A stretch of 64,000 nucleotides of DNA, taken from positions 124,001-188,000 of the forward strand of contig NZ_AP018818.1 in NCBI RefSeq assembly GCF_024349785.1, in the 5' to 3' direction. This document shows positions 35,357-43,555 of this stretch, piece after piece; position 1 is the stretch's first letter; the number at the start of each line of letters is the position of its first letter. The notes below the pieces were generated by a model. The model worked only from the letters and a program-made list of their open reading frames with translations, ran no database searches and was not told the DNA's origin. This stretch comes from Sphingomonas bisphenolicum. Lineage in GTDB: Bacteria; Pseudomonadota; Alphaproteobacteria; Sphingomonadales; Sphingomonadaceae. The position numbers and the translations under genes were made by a program.

Positions 35357-35411
35357 CCGTTCGTCCTGAGCCTGTCGAAGGACCGTCCTTCGACAGGCTC
35401 AGGACGAACGG
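35357..35411. repeat. Perfect 55-bp palindromic REP element
   Basis: Arms 35357-35383 and 35385-35411 are exact 27-bp inverted copies around one central base, with core GTCCTGAGCCTGTCGAAGGA. It lies in the 182-bp convergent gap between quiC and the porin gene and can form a strong hairpin in either transcript, so it may stop both. It is the same family as the diverged copy at 25229-25316. Confidence 0.9.
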
Positions 35412-35459
35412 CAAATAGCATATTACGGGTTACGGGCGCTGTAGGACAGCGCCCTGCCC

Positions 35460-36764
35460 TTACAGGATGAGCTTAATCGTCGCCCCCGCCACCACGGCAT
35501 CAGGATAACGATCGGTCGCGCCGACGCGGTGGATATATTGGAGGTTGGGGCGCAGCAGCAACTGGCGGGTCGCCTGCCAGCCATAGAAGATTTCGCCGCT
35601 CATTTCATGCGTCTGGACCGCGACATCCTGCCCCAGCGATAGCTGATCGCGCTGGCGATCGGTGATGCGCGGGTTGACGCGGGCATAGACGAGGCCGAGG
35701 CCGAAATTATCCTTGGGCCGGCTGTCCCACAGGCCACGTGCGACGAAACCGCCGCTGATGAAGGTCGGCACCCGCGCGGTGTGGCGATCCGACAAAGTGA
35801 GCGTGCCGAACAGGCTGAGGCCGCGATCGCCCGGCCCGAAGCGGACGATCATCTGTTCGCCCATGACCCAGGCGCTCCACCGTTCCTGCCGCATCGCGGG
35901 CGACAGGCCGGACAGGACATAGGAATCGCCGTTGATATCGTCGCGTACATCGGCGCGGTCGGTGGTGTCGACCAGCCCGCCTACGCGAAACAGGCCCGGC
36001 AGGCCGCCCGGCTTCTGCCCTGTCTTCAGCCCCAGCTCGACCGGAAAGACGAAGCTGTCGAAGCGCGGCGCCAGTTTCCACCCTGCCCCGGTCTGGGCGC
36101 GGAAAGCGTTGACCTCGAAACCCGCGACAGTGACGCTGAGGTTGGGCGCAATCTCCTGCCGCACGCGCAGACCCCAGCGCGGGATCGGAAAGCCCGAAAA
36201 GCCGCTATTATAGAAAAGCGTGGTCGGGCGCGGGCAGAAGGCGAAATTCTGAAACTGGCAACCGCTGGGCAAGGTCGCGAAATCGTCACCCGTATGATAA
36301 AGGCCGAATTTCACCGCGGTCTTGCCGCCGTTCAACTTCTGTTCGTAGCTGAGTTCGGCCGGCCGCAGATCCTGGCCGCCGCCGAACAATTCCTGCACTT
36401 CGAACAGATTGCCGAGGCGGGTTGCGGTCAGGTCCTCCCCCTTGCGGTGGATGATCGTGGCGATCAGCTTGCCGCCATTGAGGCCGAACGCCTTGCCCGT
36501 GTCGATCGAGGCGGAGGCGAGCAATTGCTGCGTGTAAGCCGCGCCGCCGTCCCGCCCGCCGGTGATGCTTGCTGCGCTTTCGGAGACATAGGAGAAGGTG
36601 AGATCGACGCCCTTGTCCTTCAGCCGTGAGCGCCAGCCGGGCTTGTCGGCCGGGGCGGCTGGCGGCGGTGTCTGGGGCCCGGCGGATGGTCCCTGCAACT
36701 GCGCGGCTTTTGCCAGCACGACCGGCGCAGGCACGACGATGGCAGGGGGCGTGTCGGCGATCAT
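35460..36764 (-). CDS. OprB-like carbohydrate-selective porin family protein
   Basis: A 434-residue outer-membrane barrel of the OprB type: GVDLTFSYVSESAASITGG, the repeated LNGGK segments, PRWGLRVRQEIAPN and a C-terminal strand ending in leucine. A linker rich in proline and alanine precedes the barrel. The start ATG 36764 overlaps the shikimate dehydrogenase stop by 4 bp, and this leaves an N-terminus (MIADTPPAIVVPAPVVLAK) without a convincing signal peptide, which is odd for an outer-membrane protein. A longer upstream frame runs inside aroE and looks non-coding. It probably lets shikimate/quinate-type acids or sugars cross the outer membrane. Confidence 0.78.
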   Translation of the reverse strand: MIADTPPAIVVPAPVVLAKAAQLQGPSAGPQTPPPAAPADKPGWRSRLKDKGVDLTFSYVSESAASITGGRDGGAAYTQQLLASASIDTGKAFGLNGGKLIATIIHRKGEDLTATRLGNLFEVQELFGGGQDLRPAELSYEQKLNGGKTAVKFGLYHTGDDFATLPSGCQFQNFAFCPRPTTLFYNSGFSGFPIPRWGLRVRQEIAPNLSVTVAGFEVNAFRAQTGAGWKLAPRFDSFVFPVELGLKTGQKPGGLPGLFRVGGLVDTTDRADVRDDINGDSYVLSGLSPAMRQERWSAWVMGEQMIVRFGPGDRGLSLFGTLTLSDRHTARVPTFISGGFVARGLWDSRPKDNFGLGLVYARVNPRITDRQRDQLSLGQDVAVQTHEMSGEIFYGWQATRQLLLRPNLQYIHRVGATDRYPDAVVAGATIKLIL

Positions 36765-37654
36765 GCGGCGTCTCCTGCGCTGGCGCGGTCGAAATCGCGG
36801 AGCATCCGCGCGGCGTCCGGTTCGGTTCCGGTGAACAGGGCGAAGGCGTGGGCCGCCTGCATCACCGCCATGCCGCCGCCGGTCAGCGTCGCGCAGCCCT
36901 TCGCCTGCGCGGCGGCGAGCAATGCGGTCTGGAGCGGGAAATAGATGATGTCCGACACCCATTGATCGGCTGTCAGCAGATCGGGATCGAAGGGCAGGCC
37001 GGGATGGCTGAGCATGCCGATCGGCGACGTCTGGACCACGCCGTTGGCGCCGCTGATGGTAGCCTGCGCTGTGGGGGCGGCCGTCACCTGCGCAGCGGGG
37101 AAGAGCGTGGTCAGGCGATCGGCCAGTAGCTGCGCCCGGTCCTGTGCGGGATCGAACAGGGTGAGGCGCGTGGCGCCGAGGTCGAGATGGGCATAGCCGA
37201 CCGCCGCTGCGGCCCCGCCTGCGCCGATCATCGCGACATGGGCGCGCTTGTGCTGGCCAAGGCCGGCAAGGAAGTGGGCGCGGTAGCCGGACCAGTCCGT
37301 ATTGTCGCCATAGGTGCGGCCATCTTCGAACAGGATGGTGTTGACCGCGCCCAGCGCCTTGGCCGCAGGCGACAGGCTGTCGAGCAGCGGCATGACGTCC
37401 TGCTTGAAGGGATGGGTGACGTTGATGCCGTCGAAGCCCATGGCCGCCAGCATGGGGATGAGGCGCGGCAGGCCCGCCGCGTCATAGCCCATCACTTCGC
37501 CATCGAGGATGCGATAGACCATCGGCAGGCCGAGCGCGCGGGCTTCGCCTTCATGCATTTGCGGGCTGCGCGATCCGGCTATGCCGCTGCCGATCAGGCC
37601 GCAGAGGATGGACGCGACCGGTCGGCCCGTATCCGATACGGGGGTCTGGAACAT
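36761..37654 (-). CDS. aroE: Shikimate/quinate dehydrogenase
   Basis: A 297-residue enzyme of the shikimate dehydrogenase family. The catalytic lysine is in NVTHPFKQ and the aspartate in GDNTDWSGY; the nucleotide-binding segment is MIGAGGAAAAVGYA, and the closing GGGMAVMQAAHAF is as expected. It interconverts shikimate or quinate and the 3-dehydro compounds. The location with an importer, porin and dehydroshikimate dehydratase points to a catabolic rather than biosynthetic copy. The symbol is the family symbol; a quiB/ydiB-like assignment would be equally reasonable. It overlaps the porin gene and lies 24 bp behind the AAHS carrier. Confidence 0.88.
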   Translation of the reverse strand: MFQTPVSDTGRPVASILCGLIGSGIAGSRSPQMHEGEARALGLPMVYRILDGEVMGYDAAGLPRLIPMLAAMGFDGINVTHPFKQDVMPLLDSLSPAAKALGAVNTILFEDGRTYGDNTDWSGYRAHFLAGLGQHKRAHVAMIGAGGAAAAVGYAHLDLGATRLTLFDPAQDRAQLLADRLTTLFPAAQVTAAPTAQATISGANGVVQTSPIGMLSHPGLPFDPDLLTADQWVSDIIYFPLQTALLAAAQAKGCATLTGGGMAVMQAAHAFALFTGTEPDAARMLRDFDRASAGDAA

Positions 37655-37678
37655 GGGATTTGTCCTTGGTCGAGAGGT

Positions 37679-39043
37679 TCAGGCGGCCTTGGGCAGGCGG
37701 ATGAGCGCGGCGCACAGGCCCGCCAGCACCACCGGCACCGCGAAAATGCCGAAGATCACCGGCAGCGACACCTTGGCCGCGAGCAGGAAGCCACCGAGCA
37801 TCGGGCCGATCACCGCGCCGATCCGGCCGACGCCCATGGCCCAGCCGATGCCGGTGCCGCGCGCTTCGGGCGGATACAGGCTGGCGGCGAGCGGATAGCA
37901 GCCGTTGAAGCCGCCCTGCACGAAGACGCCGATCAGGAAGGCCGTGCCCAGTGTCGCAACGAGCGGCATGGCGACCGACCCGAAGACCGTGAGTGCGGCG
38001 GCAGCGAGCACCATATAGACCAGAATCAGGCGGCGCAGGTCGAAACGCATGGCGACGAGTCCGATCGAGGAGGTGCCGATGAAGGCGCCGATATTGTAGA
38101 TGGCGCCGGCGTAGATGGCGTCCTTGGCCGGCAGGCCGGCTTCGACCGCCAGCTTGGGAATCCAGCTGATGACGAAATAGAGCGTCATGAAGCTGAAGGT
38201 GATGGCCAGCCAGAGCAGGATGGTGCTGGGCGCGCGGCCTTCGCTGAGCAGGCCGCGCACGCCGGCATGACGGGTTTCGCTGGTCTGCTGCGGGGGCAGC
38301 GTGTCGAGTTGCGGCTGGCCGATCGAGGCGAGCAGCTTGTTCGCCTTTTGCAGGGCGCCCTTGGGCTGGCGGCTGAGCAGGAAGGCAATGGATTCGGGCA
38401 GCAGCAGCCAGACCAGCGGAATGGCGATGGCGCAGAGAGCCGCCGCGCCCAGCAGCATCGCCTGCCAGCCATGGGTGGTGACATGACTGGCCACGACGAA
38501 GCCGGTGATGGTCGCGCCGACGGGATAGCCCGCCTGAAGGAAGCCGACCGCGAAGGTGCGATGTTTTTCGGGGGCATATTCGGCGGTGAGCGCGGCCATG
38601 CTGGCCAGCACCGTGCCGATGCCGATGCCGACGACGAAGCGGCTGGCGATCAGTTCGGGGATGGAGGTGGCGATGCCCGATGCGAACATCGCGGCGGCCA
38701 TCATGATGAGCGAGGCAAGGATCAGCTTGCGCCGGCCGAAGCGGTCGGCCAGCGGCGCGATGAGCAGGCCGCCCGCCGCCATGCCGGCAAGGCCGGCGCT
38801 GAACACGACGCCCAGGCTTTCGGGGCTGACCTGCCAGTCGCTCGACAGCGCAGGTGCGATATAGGAGAGGATCAGCACATCCATGCCGTCGAGCATGTTG
38901 AGGATGAAGCAGGTCGCGACGACGAGGATCTGGCGGGCGGTCCAGACGCTGTCGGACGCTGGGGCCGATGCGTGCGTGGACGGCGTATCCACGGTCACAT
39001 AGGGCCGGACGGACACGGTGCCGCTGGCGGAATAGCTGGCCAT
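37679..39043 (-). CDS. MFS transporter, aromatic acid:H+ symporter (AAHS) type
   Basis: A 454-residue 12-helix carrier. After a 35-residue cytoplasmic head it shows the AAHS signature in helix 1 (LNMLDGMDVLILSYIAPAL) with the DG-D motif, and the loop motif LADRFGRRKLI. A second GRR-like loop is absent in the C-half, as usual. It would import shikimate, quinate or a related ring acid for the adjacent dehydrogenase. The start is ATG 39043; ATG 39061 is in frame but GAGAGG directly abuts it. It heads the carrier-aroE-porin operon, with a 156-bp control region between it and the LysR gene. Confidence 0.85.
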   Translation of the reverse strand: MASYSASGTVSVRPYVTVDTPSTHASAPASDSVWTARQILVVATCFILNMLDGMDVLILSYIAPALSSDWQVSPESLGVVFSAGLAGMAAGGLLIAPLADRFGRRKLILASLIMMAAAMFASGIATSIPELIASRFVVGIGIGTVLASMAALTAEYAPEKHRTFAVGFLQAGYPVGATITGFVVASHVTTHGWQAMLLGAAALCAIAIPLVWLLLPESIAFLLSRQPKGALQKANKLLASIGQPQLDTLPPQQTSETRHAGVRGLLSEGRAPSTILLWLAITFSFMTLYFVISWIPKLAVEAGLPAKDAIYAGAIYNIGAFIGTSSIGLVAMRFDLRRLILVYMVLAAAALTVFGSVAMPLVATLGTAFLIGVFVQGGFNGCYPLAASLYPPEARGTGIGWAMGVGRIGAVIGPMLGGFLLAAKVSLPVIFGIFAVPVVLAGLCAALIRLPKAA

Positions 39044-39199
39044 CGAAAAAACGCCTTTCATCCTCTCGCGGGGCGGACCATGCCCCATAGCTCTAACCAA
39101 CCCGGTGCCGTATCTGGTTCTATTCTGCGGGTCTGGCTACCATGTTGCGATCGTTCCTTTCTTTCCAGCGTTTCAAACGCGCTTTGCCATGCCCTTATG

Positions 39200-40120
39200 T
39201 TATGGCTTTGGCCGAGGAACGCCCAGCAATATGGTGCGGGCGATCTCTTCGAATGTTTCGCCGATGATCGCGCGCGGCGATTCCAGATTGCGGTTGATAT
39301 AGACCGGCAGCGTCCCCGGATCGTCGAACTCCAGGAAGCGCACGGTTTCGGCATGGGCCTGCATCGCGGTGAAGCTGTCCACCAGCGCCACGCCCATGCC
39401 GTTGGCGACGAAGGCGACTGCGGTTTCGGCGAAGCGGATATAGGTCTCTACCTCCAGCGCCTGCCCCGCCCGCGCGAACATGTCGGCGATGATGCGGCCG
39501 TGCGGCGTGTCCGGGCGAAAGGATTGCAGCTGTTCGTCGGCGATGTCGGCCACGCTGATCTGCGTCCGGTCGGCCAGTCGATGGCTGGCGGGCACCGCGC
39601 AGACCATCCGCCCGGCCCCGATCCGGCTGGACAGGATATTGGGATGGTCGATGGGGAAGACGCTGAGCGCATAATCGCCCCGCTGCAGCGCCAGATAATC
39701 GGACGCCTGTTCAACCGACAGGATGTCGAACTGGATGGTGAGGCCGGGATAGTTGGCGGTCAGCCGGGCCAGCATCCTGGGCACCACCGAATGACCGAGC
39801 GAAGGGGACGCGCCGACCCGGAAAGTCCGGTCCTCTCCCTTGGCCAGCCGTTTGATGACATGGTTGAGATCCTCGAACCCCTTGTAGACATGTTCGACTT
39901 CCTGGAACAGCACGCGCGCTTCATGGGTCGGGACCAGTCGGCCGCGCGTCCGGTCGAACAGCCGGAAATGCAGCTTGTCCTCCATATGGCCGAGCATCCG
40001 GCTGAGGCCCGGCTGCGACGTGCCGAGCATTTGCGCTGCGGCGCTGATCGTCTTGGCGATCATGATGGCGCGGAATATTTCGATCTGGCGCAGGGTGAGC
40101 ATGTCGCCCTGTAGCATCAT
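39200..40120 (-). CDS. LysR family transcriptional regulator
   Basis: A 306-residue LTTR with an N-terminal HTH (LTLRQIEIFRAIMIAKTISA then GTSQPGLSRMLGHMEDKLHF) and a substrate-binding-like effector domain. ATG 40120 has AAGG 7 nt upstream and lies one base after the PepSY stop; ATG 40102 is an alternative. It lies upstream of the carrier-aroE-porin operon on the same strand, so it is the likely regulator of shikimate/quinate genes, yet it is packed directly behind the PepSY/TonB genes and may be co-transcribed with them. The effector may be a ring acid such as dehydroshikimate, which is inference. Confidence 0.85.
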   Translation of the reverse strand: MMLQGDMLTLRQIEIFRAIMIAKTISAAAQMLGTSQPGLSRMLGHMEDKLHFRLFDRTRGRLVPTHEARVLFQEVEHVYKGFEDLNHVIKRLAKGEDRTFRVGASPSLGHSVVPRMLARLTANYPGLTIQFDILSVEQASDYLALQRGDYALSVFPIDHPNILSSRIGAGRMVCAVPASHRLADRTQISVADIADEQLQSFRPDTPHGRIIADMFARAGQALEVETYIRFAETAVAFVANGMGVALVDSFTAMQAHAETVRFLEFDDPGTLPVYINRNLESPRAIIGETFEEIARTILLGVPRPKP

Positions 40121-40121
40121 T

Positions 40122-41183
40122 TCAGCGCCTTGGCGCGGGCTTGCGCGGACGCTTGAACCAGAAGGACCAGACCGCAAGTGTGCCGAGCAATGCCATGGCG
40201 AGGCCCGAAAGGCTCATCACCAGTCGATAGGCGAGACCGCCGACCTTGGCGGCATGGAGCGGATAGAGCATATTGTAGCCCCTTACCGTACCAGGCAGTT
40301 GTGCCGCGTCGCGCGCATCGACGAGGGCGCCCGTGTCGGCAGCGAACCAGAGGGTGGTGCGGCCATTGGGCAGCCATTCCGGCGGTCGCTTCATGCGGAT
40401 GGTGATGAGACCATTATCCTTGCGCGGCAGCGACAGGCTGCGCAACTGGGCATCGGGGAAACGGGCATGGGCGGTGCGGATCATCGCCGCCCAGTCCAGA
40501 TGCTTGCCCAGTTCCGCCACGCGCGGCGGCGGCGCGGCGAGCGACCGGTCGATCTGCGCGGGTGCGCCCGGACCGAACAGGATCGCCGTCATCGGACGGA
40601 ATATCAGGATCGCGCCGGTCATCAGAGATAGCAGCAAGAGCGGTGCGACGACGATGCCCAAATCGCGATGGTGACGCACGATGGAGGAACGGCTCATCCG
40701 CGCCGGCCACAGACGAAAGGCAAAGGTCTTGCGCGTCCGCCACCACAGCAGCACGCCGGTGACGACGAAGAACAGGCCGCACAGCGCCGCCAGCCCGATC
40801 ACGGTGTCGCCGACCTCACCCATGAAGAGATGATGGTGCAGGTCGAACAGCCACAATTCGGGCCGCTGCCACTGGCTGTCCCATTGCATCACCAGCGCAC
40901 CCGCCTGATCGGCATAGGCGCCCTTCCCGCCTTTATAGGCCAGGCGCAACAGGCCGAAATCGTCGGAGGCGTAGGTGATCGATTGCGGCATGGGACCGGT
41001 CGTCATCAGATGCTGCGTCGTTGCCGCCAGCGACTCCATGTCGGTCACCCGGACGTCGCCGGCATGGGGCGCAAAGGTCAAACTGTCGCGATGCACCAGA
41101 AACAGGCCGGTCAGGCCCAGCACCGCCAGCAGCAGGCCGACGATGCCACCGGTCCAGCGATGCAGGCTGTCGAGCAGTCTCAT
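40122..41183 (-). CDS. PepSY-associated membrane protein
   Basis: A 353-residue inner-membrane protein with four predicted transmembrane segments: GGIVGLLLAVLGLTGLFLVH, VIGLAALCGLFFVVTGVLLWW, VVAPLLLLSLMTGAILIF and the last at LVMSLSGLAMALLGTLAVWSF. Two periplasmic PepSY-like regions lie between. Histidines in LFDLHHHLF and RHHRDLG could bind haem or metal. This family accompanies ferric-siderophore TonB receptors and is thought to be a membrane reductase or assembly factor. The ATG overlaps the receptor stop (TAATG), so the two are coupled. Confidence 0.85.
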   Translation of the reverse strand: MRLLDSLHRWTGGIVGLLLAVLGLTGLFLVHRDSLTFAPHAGDVRVTDMESLAATTQHLMTTGPMPQSITYASDDFGLLRLAYKGGKGAYADQAGALVMQWDSQWQRPELWLFDLHHHLFMGEVGDTVIGLAALCGLFFVVTGVLLWWRTRKTFAFRLWPARMSRSSIVRHHRDLGIVVAPLLLLSLMTGAILIFRPMTAILFGPGAPAQIDRSLAAPPPRVAELGKHLDWAAMIRTAHARFPDAQLRSLSLPRKDNGLITIRMKRPPEWLPNGRTTLWFAADTGALVDARDAAQLPGTVRGYNMLYPLHAAKVGGLAYRLVMSLSGLAMALLGTLAVWSFWFKRPRKPAPRR

Positions 41184-43354
41184 TAGAAGCGATAGTCCCA
41201 GGACAGGGTGACATTGCGCCCGCGTCCGGCGAAATAATGGGCATTGTCGTTGGGACGGACGGTCTGGCTGTAATAGTCGATATAGAAGGTGTCGAAGATA
41301 TTCTGCGCCGCCAGCGTCAGCGCGCCGAAGCCGGTCTGATAGCGCAGCGACAGGTCGGTCACGTCATAGCCATCGAACCGGTAGAGCGGGTTGTAATTGC
41401 CCGGCGCGCGTTCGAACTGGCGGGCCAGGAAGAATTGCGTCTGGATGCGCGCCGACAGCGGGCCGTGCACATAGCTGGCGGCGAGGTTGAGGCGATCGGG
41501 CGAGATGTTGGCGCCGTCCAGATCGCGATCGACCCTGTCCACGCCGTCCGTCGCATTGCCGTCGGTGCGGCCGATCAGATGGGCGTAGCCGGTCGATAAA
41601 GTGAGGCCCGGCAGCGGCGTCTTGACGCTGAGATTGAGTTCGAGGCCCTGAATTTCCACGCGCTGCCGCTGGATTTCGAACGGCGCGCCGATCGCGGTCT
41701 GGACCAGCAACGATCCATTCTTGCTGGTCGACCAGAAATAGGCGGCGCTGGCGTCGAGCGGGCCGCGCTTCACTTCCACGCCGACTTCGCGGTTGTTGGA
41801 TACGATCGGTTCGATATTCACATAATCGTCGATATCGACCCCGGCCTGACCCACGGCGCGGGCGATGCGACCGACGTCCGGCACGGTATAGCCTTCTGCA
41901 TAGCTGGCATAGGCGCGGATGCCGGCCCATGGCTCCAGGATCACGCCCCCATTGACCAGCGTATCGCTGAAGCGCGGCGTGCCGCCCGATACCGCAAAGC
42001 CGCCATAGCTGGCGAGCGTGGTATAATCGTCGATGCCGATCTTCACATCTTCATGACGGATGCCGGCGGCGATCCGCAGCTTCTTGTCGAACAGCGCAAG
42101 GTTAGCCTGCGCGAAGGGCGCGATGCTGCGATAGTCGGTCGGCGGCACCCAACTGCGGCCGGTGGCGATCAGCCTTTGTTCGGTGAGGTCGTAAAGCGCA
42201 TCGACGCCCACGATCGCGGTCAGCGCCTCGAAACCGGGGATGGTGCGTTCATAGCTGAGCTTGCCGCCATATTTGCGGCTGCGATTCTGCGACTGGTCGA
42301 ACAGCGCGCCGATCGGCGCCAGCGCGGCGTCCTGGAAGGTCGCGATCGGCGCGATTTCACCGCCATAGGTGTCGCGCGAGCGGTTGAAGAAAATCTGGGC
42401 GATCAGATTGCCGCCGGCCAGATCGGTATCGGTCAGGGTCAGTGCCGCGCTTTCGGTGCGGCTGGTGGCCGGCACGCCCGGTGGCGTCCCGCGCACGGAG
42501 CTGGTCGGCCGATCGATGCGATAATCGCCGTTGGACGCGATATAATCGCCCTCGCCCTTCAACTGGAACCGGCTCATGGTCAGGTCGAGGCGTGCCGTGT
42601 CGCTCAATGCATAGCCGAAGCGGCCGAACAGCGACCAGCTGCGGCTGTCCTGGGTTTCGCCCTGGGTCAGGTCGGTGCCGATACGGTTGCCATGGCCATC
42701 ATAGAAGACGCCCCGCTTTTCATAAGCCGCCCCGACCATCGCGTCCCAGCGCCCGCCGCGCCAGGCCAGCAGACCAGCGACCTTGCCGCCGACGCCGTCG
42801 CCATGGAATCCGGTGTCGGCATTGCCCTGCATCAGCATACGTCCCGACAGGCCATCGCTCTTCGGCGGCGACACCGTCACCTGGTTGACGATGCCGCCGG
42901 TGCCGCCAATCCCCTGCAAGGCGTTGGAGCCATAAATCAGCTCGACCCGATCGACGAAGAAGGGGTCGATGGTGAAACCGTCGCGCGCGCCGTCGCGCAG
43001 CGGTGCGGTCTGCGGAATGCCGTTGATGGCATAGAGCGGCGATCGGCCACGCAGCGTTTCGCCCGCGCCCGACAATTTCTGCCGTGTGGGGGAGAAGGAG
43101 GGCGTCAGCGCCGACACTGCGTCCACGATGGAACCGCCAATGGCGACCTGCTGATTGAGCGTTTCCTGGTCGATCACGTCGATCGTCAGCGGCAGGGCGT
43201 TGGCCGGCAGTACCGAGCGCGCGGCCGTCACCACGATCGGATCGCTATCCTCGGCACGCGCGGCGGTGGACGCCATCGCGGCGAGACTGGCGAGGGACCA
43301 GGCTGCGCGTGAAAGCGCGGTGCCGTTGAACAGGATTGCGGCGCGGATATTCAT
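41183..43354 (-). CDS. TonB-dependent siderophore-type receptor
   Basis: A 723-residue outer-membrane receptor. The signal peptide is in the first 32 residues (LASLAAMASTAARA-ED), a TonB-box-like segment IVVTAAR follows, then a plug with RVELIYGSNALQGIGGTGGIVNQ and a long barrel ending WDYRF. The final aromatic residue is typical. ATG 43354 is chosen as the start of the signal peptide and has GGGGGA 6-10 nt upstream. Linkage to a PepSY protein and a candidate Fur box at 43404-43425 point to iron-siderophore uptake; the siderophore is unknown. Confidence 0.9.
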   Translation of the reverse strand: MNIRAAILFNGTALSRAAWSLASLAAMASTAARAEDSDPIVVTAARSVLPANALPLTIDVIDQETLNQQVAIGGSIVDAVSALTPSFSPTRQKLSGAGETLRGRSPLYAINGIPQTAPLRDGARDGFTIDPFFVDRVELIYGSNALQGIGGTGGIVNQVTVSPPKSDGLSGRMLMQGNADTGFHGDGVGGKVAGLLAWRGGRWDAMVGAAYEKRGVFYDGHGNRIGTDLTQGETQDSRSWSLFGRFGYALSDTARLDLTMSRFQLKGEGDYIASNGDYRIDRPTSSVRGTPPGVPATSRTESAALTLTDTDLAGGNLIAQIFFNRSRDTYGGEIAPIATFQDAALAPIGALFDQSQNRSRKYGGKLSYERTIPGFEALTAIVGVDALYDLTEQRLIATGRSWVPPTDYRSIAPFAQANLALFDKKLRIAAGIRHEDVKIGIDDYTTLASYGGFAVSGGTPRFSDTLVNGGVILEPWAGIRAYASYAEGYTVPDVGRIARAVGQAGVDIDDYVNIEPIVSNNREVGVEVKRGPLDASAAYFWSTSKNGSLLVQTAIGAPFEIQRQRVEIQGLELNLSVKTPLPGLTLSTGYAHLIGRTDGNATDGVDRVDRDLDGANISPDRLNLAASYVHGPLSARIQTQFFLARQFERAPGNYNPLYRFDGYDVTDLSLRYQTGFGALTLAAQNIFDTFYIDYYSQTVRPNDNAHYFAGRGRNVTLSWDYRF

Positions 43355-43403
43355 AATGTCCCCCAGAGTGACGCGCCGCTCCGCTAGACCAGTGGCGAGG
43401 CTG

Positions 43404-43425
43404 TTGCAAGTCATTAGCATCGCAA
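43404..43425. promoter_or_regulatory. Candidate Fur-like box upstream of the TonB receptor
   Basis: TTGCAAGTCATTAGCATCGCAA has partial dyad symmetry (TTGC... GCAA ends) and resembles the GCAAATGATTATCATTTGC-type boxes of Alphaproteobacteria. It lies 50-71 bp upstream of the receptor start on the minus strand. The match is imperfect. Confidence 0.3.
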
Positions 43426-43555
43426 GCCGTCTACGCTATACAGTCGATCGTTGAGGGGGGCACGCGGGGACTCAGGGATGTCAGCGGCCTAGAGCCTGAT
43501 GACCTCAGGTCGCCCCACCTTGCCAACATATACACTCAATGGCGGCGCGTTTGTC

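Noticed and set aside
37187..40114. A 975-codon open frame on the plus strand
   Set aside because: It runs antisense to shikimate dehydrogenase, the AAHS carrier and LysR and shows low-complexity composition rich in G, A, D, R and Q, as expected for non-coding frames of GC-rich DNA.
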